From contig JACPLZ010000035.1 in the NCBI GenBank assembly GCA_016186245.1, positions 1 to 7,120 of the forward strand: a DNA stretch of 7,120 nt. The letters run 5' to 3'. Shown here in pieces: positions 1 to 5,511 of this stretch (its first letter is position 1; each line of letters begins with the position of its first letter). The stretch comes from Candidatus Peregrinibacteria bacterium. Lineage in GTDB: Bacteria > Patescibacteriota > Gracilibacteria > UBA1369 > LOWO2-01-FULL-3. A program made the translations under genes and the position numbers. The notes below the pieces were generated by a model that worked only from the letters and a program-made list of their open reading frames with translations, had not been told where the DNA came from and did no database searches.

Positions 1-909
1 CACGGAAGTATAGCTTCTGGAAGCGATAATTTCATTCAACCGGTCTCTCGTTTTCGGACCAAAAATCCCGGCGCCCACGGAGCTCAAATCGCCGACAAGA
101 TTTTGCGATTGCTGGAATTTAAACACCGCGTGCTCGGTAACCTCACCATAGTTGCCAGTGATATCTTCTTTAAAATAATTCAGGCGTTTCAGTTCTGTCT
201 GAAGAGCTTTTACCGCCTCACCGGAACTGCCGGAGCTAAGATATGTGATCATCACAGGTTGAGGGACTGCAGGCGTTACAGTTACTGCTACAGGCTCCAC
301 ATAGCCATTACTGCACTGATTTTTTTCTTCCGGAGAATAATCAGTCAAAGAAATCTGTTCAACAATCGAATCGTTTTGACCGTAAACCAGTGTATCCACG
401 GTGCGTTTACCCCATTTTAATGCTCTTTGCAGCCCTTTATCGCCATATCCCATCCACACATCCAGACGATCATATATTCCGGGAATACCCATAGATTCCC
501 TGATTGCGCCGCCGCGATCATGCACGGCAACGATTCCAACGCCGGGAATATGCATTTTTATGCCATATGCATAACTTTTTGGCGCAGCAATCATCCCCGG
601 ATAAACCGGCGAACCATCGGCGCCCCGCACCCCTCCGCCATTAAGTCTGATATCTCCATCATAACTGCCTGTCGCGTAACGACTTTGGCATGGCAGGGGA
701 GAATAATAGGCTGAAACCGTAAAAGTCTTTAAATATGGCTGTGCCTCGCCGCCTTCCAATTGCTTGGCAAACGCGTCGTCATTATTAGAGGAATATGCAA
801 ACGGCTCAAATAGAACCAGACAAACCGACAAACTTACCAAAATACTAAATAGTCTAAATATTTTTTTCAATTTTGTTTTTGTTATTTTTTTATCGGAACA
901 TTGTATCAT
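1..909 (-). CDS. Secreted 3D-domain / peptidoglycan-binding protein (C-terminus cut by window edge)
   Basis: Translating the minus strand from the ATG at 909 gives an open frame of 303 residues with no stop before base 1, so the gene runs off the left edge. A Lys-rich start (residues 7-16) and a hydrophobic stretch (about 17-34) ending in EPFAYSS form a likely Sec signal peptide, cleaved near residue 40. Residues about 63-190 form a 3D (Asp-Asp-Asp) domain: FTVSAYYSPLPC, then HDRGGAI with D131, then DRLDVW with D147 and D150. A Pro/Val linker (about 204-222) leads to a PG_binding_1 domain (about 224-294, LKRLNYF, AVFKFQQ, FGPKTR). 3D domains share the double-psi barrel of MltA-type lytic transglycosylases and Bacillus Sps-like wall proteins, so the inferred role is binding and possibly cutting peptidoglycan outside the membrane. 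Mature cysteines C74 and C199 could form a disulfide. The start is uncertain: an in-frame ATG at 924 and a TTG at 870 (giving a compact signal peptide) are alternatives, and none has a well-spaced Shine-Dalgarno. Family assignment is firm; enzymatic activity is not shown. Confidence 0.9.
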   Translation of the reverse strand, partial: MIQCSDKKITKTKLKKIFRLFSILVSLSVCLVLFEPFAYSSNNDDAFAKQLEGGEAQPYLKTFTVSAYYSPLPCQSRYATGSYDGDIRLNGGGVRGADGSPVYPGMIAAPKSYAYGIKMHIPGVGIVAVHDRGGAIRESMGIPGIYDRLDVWMGYGDKGLQRALKWGKRTVDTLVYGQNDSIVEQISLTDYSPEEKNQCSNGYVEPVAVTVTPAVPQPVMITYLSSGSSGEAVKALQTELKRLNYFKEDITGNYGEVTEHAVFKFQQSQNLVGDLSSVGAGIFGPKTRDRLNEIIASRSYTSV

Positions 910-1198
910 AAACAGCCAACCCATGCCTTTAACTGGACTTGTCAACTCAAATAGAAGATTGTAAAGCAATATAAGCGAAAATTGAGCGAAAAGAGATGAT
1001 CCTTTGGGAACATAAAATTAAAATCCCCTCTGAACGAGAAAGTAATTTTTCTATACATAATCAAACCGTTAGGCGAAATTTGGCGCAGTGAGAGATTTTT
1101 TTTATCCCGCAGCAGCATTTTGACTTGCAAAAATCACGCAACTGACCCTGAAACAAGCCCATGGTAAACTTCGCAGTGCAAAATTTATAGAAGTTTTG
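910..1198. other. 289-bp intergenic region without a convincing gene
   Basis: This gap separates the ATPase stop from the start of the 3D-domain protein. It is AT-rich with runs of T and A. It contains a short inverted-repeat pair next to the ATPase stop and a tandem octamer near 974-992, both listed separately. I see no tRNA, rRNA, known riboswitch or clear U-tract terminator. A 62-codon minus-strand frame at 942-1130 looks random. On the minus strand several weak -10-like hexamers (1055-1050 TATAGA, 973-968 TATATT, 963-958 TACAAT) could serve the downstream gene, but none has a good -35 partner. Confidence 0.6.
968..992 (-). promoter_or_regulatory. Tandem TTTTCGCT octamer abutting a -10-like TATATT
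   Basis: On the minus strand the octamer TTTTCGCT occurs at 992-985 and again at 981-974, an 11-bp period (one helical turn), directly followed by TATATT at 973-968. This lies about 60 bp upstream of the 3D-domain gene start. It could be a promoter with a two-site operator or activator element in the -35 region, as no consensus -35 is present. The repeat is seen directly; the regulatory role is inference, and two octamers in AT-rich DNA may be chance. Confidence 0.25.
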
Positions 1199-1199
1199 C
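1166..1199 (-). repeat. Overlapping inverted repeats at the ATPase stop codon
   Basis: Two mutually exclusive hairpins can form in the transcript just after the ATPase gene. One pairs GCAAAA (1199-1194, using the last base of the stop codon) with TTTTGC (1183-1178) across a 10-nt loop. The other pairs AAACTTC (1196-1190) with GAAGTTT (1172-1166) across a 17-nt loop. Neither is followed by a proper U tract, so this is not a classic intrinsic terminator; it could stabilise the mRNA 3' end or be incidental. Confidence 0.3.
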
Positions 1200-3679
1200 T
1201 ATATCGCTCCAATCCTCCTCAATATCTCCCTTTCCACAAAATCCCTGTCCCTGCCATACTTCAGCCTTGAAAGCTGTTTATAAGCCTCGGCAGCCTGCTT
1301 GTCGCCATCCTCCGTATATGGATTCAATGGAATGATGCTAAAAGGCCGGCTCGGCTGGGTATCGATGGAAAGTTTCATCGCCGCTTTATATTTATCGAGA
1401 TTTATCAAATCCTGATCGCTGAAAACCGGACCCATTTCCTTTGCCATATGTTCGGCATCCTGCGCGCTTATTTTATAACACATCATCGATCCCACATTGC
1501 CAAATATCGCATCCTTTAAACTAACAGATTTAGACTTGCCTCGATTATTATCCTCAAGCTGTCCAAGATACTGGTGGGCGATATTCAAACCCAGGCGATA
1601 TTTTCTGGCCTCGGAAAGAATTGATTCAATACTTTCCGTAATATAATTCTGGAATTCATCGATATACAGGAAAAAATCACGTCTTTCTTCTTTTGGAATC
1701 CTCTGCCTGCTCAAAGCGGCCATTTGAATTTTTTGCACAATAATCAGACCAAGGAGTTTGGAATTTATTTCTCCAACTGTTCCTTTGGAAAGATTCATCA
1801 GCAGAATTTTCCCCTCCTGCATGACTTTTGAAAAATCAAAGGCCGATTTTGCCTGGCCAATGATATTTCTCATCATCGTATTCGTAACAAATTGCCCGAA
1901 TTTGGCGGCAAAATAGGGGATCATTTCCTGTTTTTCGCGGGCGCCCGTTTTGGCCATCTGATTATCCCAGAAAGAAGCGACAATCGGATTTGTAACATGC
2001 TGTCGCTTTATTTTTGCAAAATCATCATCCGTAAACAAACGCACAATGTCGGTGAGAGAGCCTCCCGCAGGATCAGACATCAGTGTCAGACAGCCGTTTC
2101 GGAAATAATCCTGGATACGCGGCCCAAACACTTCCTCATCAAAAAGTTTGATCATTATATTCATCGCATCCAAAGCAATCAATTCCTTCTCTTCCCACGT
2201 ATCCCCCTCCAATAAATTTATACCAAGCGGCCGCTCCATGTCCGCCGGATCGAAATAAATAACATCATCCGCCCTGCTCCGCGGAATAAAAGGAATTATA
2301 TCCTCAATAAGAGAACCGTGGGGATCAATCACACAAAGTCCCTCTCCATTCCTCAAATCCTGTCTTATCATCGTCTGCAAAATGGATGATTTACCGGTGC
2401 CGGTCTGTCCAATAACATAAAAATGCCTGAAACGATCCTCCCTCTTCATACGAATTTCCTTTTTCTCACCTCTGAAAACATTATGTCCAAGCAGCAATCC
2501 TTCCGTGGGAATATTTGGCGGCGCGGCGGCAATTTTGAAATTTTGCCAGTTTATATTGTCCTGCTTATTAAAACGCCTGTTTGGAAAATGAAAAATACTT
2601 GCCAATTCCTCAGATGATAAAATCATTTTTTTACCATATAGCCATTGCGAAAATCCACGTCTGAAATTTCTGAAAATAAAATTTGTTACAAGAGTTTTAT
2701 TGTTATGCCAGTGAGTTTCATGCAGCGAGTTGTAATTGATCGTATTATATTGGGCAAAAGAGTTTTTAATGGCCATGATATTATGATGCGCTTCCTCTTT
2801 TGTTGGCGCCGCCGAAACAACTCTTATAATAGTATCAAACCCGGCTTTACTGCTCTTTTCCTCCATCGCCTTAACTTCTTCATCGGTAATCGGCGTCGTG
2901 CGCGCGCCACCCTGCTCGGGAGTGTGCACAAGACCTTCACTGCCATGAAAAATCAATTCGAAAAACGTTTTGATCCAGGAAAGGGGATTGTACCATTGAA
3001 AATCGCCATGCCCCTTTTGACTGAATATTTTTGAGGCTTCTTCTCTGCCGCGTTTCTGCCAGCCATCTTTCATCGGACGGATCATGATTTGAATGGCTGC
3101 GCCGGCATCATCGCCAATCTTTGAGAGTGAATTTGCTACAGTATTTAACGGATCGGTATTCATTCTGGAAAAAGTCTTTATAGGATACCAGAAATGATGG
3201 CTCGGCACGATATACAAAGAATGAACATGGCTGTTTGGCCGAAAAATATTGTAATCTTCTATTTCTTCGATATAGGCATCCGGATAAAAGGCGGTCAGCT
3301 GTTTTTCAATCAGGACAACCAGTTTGCGGGGACAGACAACAAAAAAATTGATTTGGCCGTCCAATACCGCATATTCAAACGAAAAAAAATCCTGAGCCGT
3401 AAAAATGCGATACCATTGATGGATATAGAGACTATGGAGCGATTCAAAAAATTGGGACATCACTCCGCCTCCGATTTCCTTAAAATCTTTCTGTGTAGAA
3501 TACTGCTCACCTTCAACTTCGCGATCTTCCTTGGACTCTTTTTTTGGAATTCTTACGCTCAAAAAAACCATATTCAGCGACCTTTCCAGATTCATTCTAT
3601 AACGCACATACTTCAAAACCGCTCCAACAAGCAGAGCAAGACCGGCTATAACCAGAATTATCGGCAACCAGTTATTCAT
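1199..3679 (-). CDS. VirD4/TraG-like membrane-anchored P-loop ATPase (type IV secretion / DNA-transfer coupling-protein family)
   Basis: This complete 826-aa protein has one N-terminal transmembrane helix (about residues 4-22), then a long soluble region (about 35-395) with no motif I recognise, then a C-terminal RecA-like motor domain. The motor shows Walker A GQTGTGKS (424-431), a conserved CVIDPHGS strand (449-456), Walker B FFLYIDEF (669-676, D674 and E675) and a sensor-like AHQYLGQL (701-708). These fit the VirD4/TrwB/TraG and HerA-like superfamily: membrane-bound hexameric ATPases that pump DNA or proteins. Such proteins with a long novel N-terminal half are frequent in Patescibacteria; their substrate is unknown. 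All key ATPase residues are intact, so it should be active. No VirB-type channel, relaxase or pilin gene is visible in the window, so it appears as an orphan here. It starts 23 bp after aspS and has its own strong promoter. Only AAGG touches the ATG, too close to act as a Shine-Dalgarno. Superfamily is certain; a role in DNA uptake, conjugation or effector export is inference. Confidence 0.88.
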   Translation of the reverse strand: MNNWLPIILVIAGLALLVGAVLKYVRYRMNLERSLNMVFLSVRIPKKESKEDREVEGEQYSTQKDFKEIGGGVMSQFFESLHSLYIHQWYRIFTAQDFFSFEYAVLDGQINFFVVCPRKLVVLIEKQLTAFYPDAYIEEIEDYNIFRPNSHVHSLYIVPSHHFWYPIKTFSRMNTDPLNTVANSLSKIGDDAGAAIQIMIRPMKDGWQKRGREEASKIFSQKGHGDFQWYNPLSWIKTFFELIFHGSEGLVHTPEQGGARTTPITDEEVKAMEEKSSKAGFDTIIRVVSAAPTKEEAHHNIMAIKNSFAQYNTINYNSLHETHWHNNKTLVTNFIFRNFRRGFSQWLYGKKMILSSEELASIFHFPNRRFNKQDNINWQNFKIAAAPPNIPTEGLLLGHNVFRGEKKEIRMKREDRFRHFYVIGQTGTGKSSILQTMIRQDLRNGEGLCVIDPHGSLIEDIIPFIPRSRADDVIYFDPADMERPLGINLLEGDTWEEKELIALDAMNIMIKLFDEEVFGPRIQDYFRNGCLTLMSDPAGGSLTDIVRLFTDDDFAKIKRQHVTNPIVASFWDNQMAKTGAREKQEMIPYFAAKFGQFVTNTMMRNIIGQAKSAFDFSKVMQEGKILLMNLSKGTVGEINSKLLGLIIVQKIQMAALSRQRIPKEERRDFFLYIDEFQNYITESIESILSEARKYRLGLNIAHQYLGQLEDNNRGKSKSVSLKDAIFGNVGSMMCYKISAQDAEHMAKEMGPVFSDQDLINLDKYKAAMKLSIDTQPSRPFSIIPLNPYTEDGDKQAAEAYKQLSRLKYGRDRDFVEREILRRIGAI

Positions 3680-3685
3680 CCTTAA

Positions 3686-3714
3686 ATTATACCATTGAAT
3701 AGCTATTCCTTCAA
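3686..3714 (-). promoter_or_regulatory. Extended -10 sigma70-type promoter for the VirD4-like ATPase
   Basis: On the minus strand TTGAAG (3714-3709, 4 of 6 matches to the -35 consensus) is followed by a 17-nt spacer and a perfect TATAAT (3691-3686). TG stands one base before the hexamer, giving an extended -10 (TGGTATAAT). The -35 lies inside the last codons of aspS and the spacer contains the aspS TAG. Only six bases separate TATAAT from the ATG at 3679, so the expected transcription start falls on or next to the initiation codon. This predicts independent expression of the ATPase from a leaderless mRNA. Confidence 0.65.
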
Positions 3715-5460
3715 TTCTATATGGAGCTCATCCAATTGCTCTTTCGGCATTTGGGAAGGAGCTCCCAGCATCAAATCTTTGGCTTTGGAATCTTTTGGAA
3801 AAGCAATAACCTCGCGGATATTCGGTTCATCTGCAAAAATCATCACCAGACGGTCCAGTCCCCATGCAATTCCACCATGCGGCGGAGCGCCATACTTAAA
3901 AGCCTCAAGCATATGACCAAACCTCCTTTCGGCATCTTCATCTGAAATTCCTAAAATATCAAACACTCTTTTTTGCGCTTTTCCATCATGAATTCTGATT
4001 GAACCTCCGGCAATTTCACTGCCGTTCAGGGCAATATCATAGGCCCTCGCCAAAGCTTTCTCCGGATGGTCTTTAATATCATCAACATTCTTTGGCGCCG
4101 TAAAAGGATGATGCACGGCGGCCAATCCTTTCGTCTCCTCATTGTATTCAAACATCGGAAAATCCTGGATCCAGCAGAAAGCAAAAAGATCATCATCCAG
4201 CAGGTTCATTTTTTTTGCAATTTCCAGACGCACATAGCCCAAAGCCGTACAGGCGGTTTCAAATTTATCGGCGGTAAAGAAAATGATATCACCGGTCTTT
4301 GCGCCGCAGGCCTTAAGCAGACTTTCGACCTCATCCTGTGATAAAAATTTAAGAATGGGCGCTTTTGGTCCCTCTTTTTCCATCGTAATATATGCTAATC
4401 CCTTGGCTCTATAAATTTTTGCCACTTCGGTCAATTCATCTATATCCTTGCGCGTAAATTTACTGCCATCGGGAACTCTCAATGCTTTTACCACGCCGCC
4501 CGCAGCCACCGCTTTTTTAAACACTTCAAACCCGGAATTTTTAACAATTTCCGTCACATCCGCAAACTGCAAATCAAATCTTAAATCCGGCTTATCACTG
4601 CCATAATTATTCATCGCCTCATGGTAAGTCATTCTCGGAAAAGGCAATTTTTTGATTTTTTTATGAGGAATAAATTCTTTGCATAATTTAATCAAAAGCC
4701 CCTCATTCACATCCATGATATCCGCTTCCTGGATAAATGACATTTCCACATCGAGCTGGGTAAACTCCGGCTGGCGGTCTCCGCGCTGATCTTCGTCCCT
4801 GAAACATCGCGCAATCTGGAAATAGCGGTCAAATCCAGCCACCATTAAAAGCTGCTTTAATTGCTGCGGAGATTGCGGCAATACATAAAATGTTCCAGGA
4901 TAAAGACGTGATGGCACCAGATACTCTCTGCTGCCCTCAGGCGTGCCCTTTATCAAAATCGGCGTCTCCACTTCAATAAATTTTTGTTCGCACATAAAAT
5001 CCCTGATAAATTTGATCACCTTGGAGCGAAGAATAATATTATCTTTCAGGCGATCACGCCTTAAATCCAGATACCTGTATTTCAGACGGGTTTCCTCACC
5101 AACTTCTTTTTCCTGATCAATTTCAAATGGGGGAGTCTTGGATTCATTTAGAATATTAAGCTCGGTCACAACCAGCTCTATCTTGCCGGTGCTCATCCTG
5201 GTATTTTCTTGTCCTTTTGGCCGCTGGCGGACCAGACCTTTCAATTGCAAAACGTACTCGCTGCGTACTTCGTTTAAAGATTCATGGGCGTTTTTATGAT
5301 TAACCGGATCGGAAATAATCTGTGTCAAGCCATAACGATCCCGCAAATCCACAAATATCACCCCTCCATGATCTCTCCTCCTGTGCACCCACCCGCAAAG
5401 AGTAACCTCCTGGCCGACAAATTTTTCATTCAAATCACCGCAAGTATGTGTTCTATACAT
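3703..5460 (-). CDS. aspS: Aspartyl-tRNA synthetase, bacterial type, probably non-discriminating (Asp/Asn)
   Basis: Complete 585-aa class IIb synthetase, the usual length for bacterial AspRS. It charges tRNA-Asp with aspartate in the cytoplasm. The N-terminal OB-fold anticodon-binding domain (about 1-105) carries GWVHRRRDHGG. The catalytic core shows the motif 1 region (about 161-185), QSPQ (196-199), motif 2 with CFRDED (219-224) and QPEFTQLD (230-237), the bacterial GAD insertion (about 290-425), AGGSIRIHD (484-492) and motif 3 GLDRLVM (534-540, R537). His at position 31 and Gly at 83 resemble non-discriminating AspRS such as that of Pseudomonas aeruginosa, which also charges tRNA-Asn for later amidation by GatCAB; that role is inferred. 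The MYRTHTCGDL start is canonical for the family and no in-frame start exists between it and dnaE. A purine-rich AGGGGG sits about 19 bases upstream, too far for a normal Shine-Dalgarno. It lies 51 bp after dnaE in the same direction. Confidence 0.97.
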   Translation of the reverse strand: MYRTHTCGDLNEKFVGQEVTLCGWVHRRRDHGGVIFVDLRDRYGLTQIISDPVNHKNAHESLNEVRSEYVLQLKGLVRQRPKGQENTRMSTGKIELVVTELNILNESKTPPFEIDQEKEVGEETRLKYRYLDLRRDRLKDNIILRSKVIKFIRDFMCEQKFIEVETPILIKGTPEGSREYLVPSRLYPGTFYVLPQSPQQLKQLLMVAGFDRYFQIARCFRDEDQRGDRQPEFTQLDVEMSFIQEADIMDVNEGLLIKLCKEFIPHKKIKKLPFPRMTYHEAMNNYGSDKPDLRFDLQFADVTEIVKNSGFEVFKKAVAAGGVVKALRVPDGSKFTRKDIDELTEVAKIYRAKGLAYITMEKEGPKAPILKFLSQDEVESLLKACGAKTGDIIFFTADKFETACTALGYVRLEIAKKMNLLDDDLFAFCWIQDFPMFEYNEETKGLAAVHHPFTAPKNVDDIKDHPEKALARAYDIALNGSEIAGGSIRIHDGKAQKRVFDILGISDEDAERRFGHMLEAFKYGAPPHGGIAWGLDRLVMIFADEPNIREVIAFPKDSKAKDLMLGAPSQMPKEQLDELHIELKE

Positions 5461-5462
5461 AA

Positions 5463-5511
5463 GGATATTTAAAAAACTTCCCCCTAATCTTAGAGAAGAC
5501 CTGGATATTTA
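5463..5511 (-). repeat. 9-bp direct repeat TAAATATCC in the dnaE-aspS gap
   Basis: TAAATATCC occurs on the minus strand at 5511-5503, one base after the last base of the dnaE coding-plus-stop frame, and again at 5471-5463, just before the aspS ATG. The two copies flank the putative terminator hairpin. The repeat is exact and visible, but a nonamer in AT-rich DNA may be coincidence; it could mark a past deletion/duplication or a pair of regulatory sites. Confidence 0.3.
5471..5498 (-). terminator. Possible weak intrinsic terminator after dnaE
   Basis: In the minus-strand transcript CTTCTCT (5498-5492) can pair with GGGGAAG (5483-5477) as a 7-bp stem with two G-U pairs and an 8-nt loop, followed directly by six U (5476-5471). 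This fits a rho-independent terminator ending the dnaE message 14 bases after its stop codon. The two wobble pairs and short stem make it weak, so read-through into aspS is likely. The same G-rich arm is the only Shine-Dalgarno-like sequence ahead of aspS. Confidence 0.4.

Noticed and set aside
103..714. Plus-strand open frames of 105 and 95 codons
   Set aside because: They lie opposite the well-supported 3D/peptidoglycan-binding coding frame and show no family motifs.
942..1130. 62-codon minus-strand open frame in the intergenic gap
   Set aside because: No recognisable family, no ribosome binding site, low-complexity AT-rich composition, and it spans the repeats and promoter-like elements.
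3194..3685. 163-codon plus-strand frame, the longest opposite-strand candidate
   Set aside because: It is antisense to the N-terminal part of the VirD4-like ATPase, whose domains and motifs are clear; its translation has no recognisable features.
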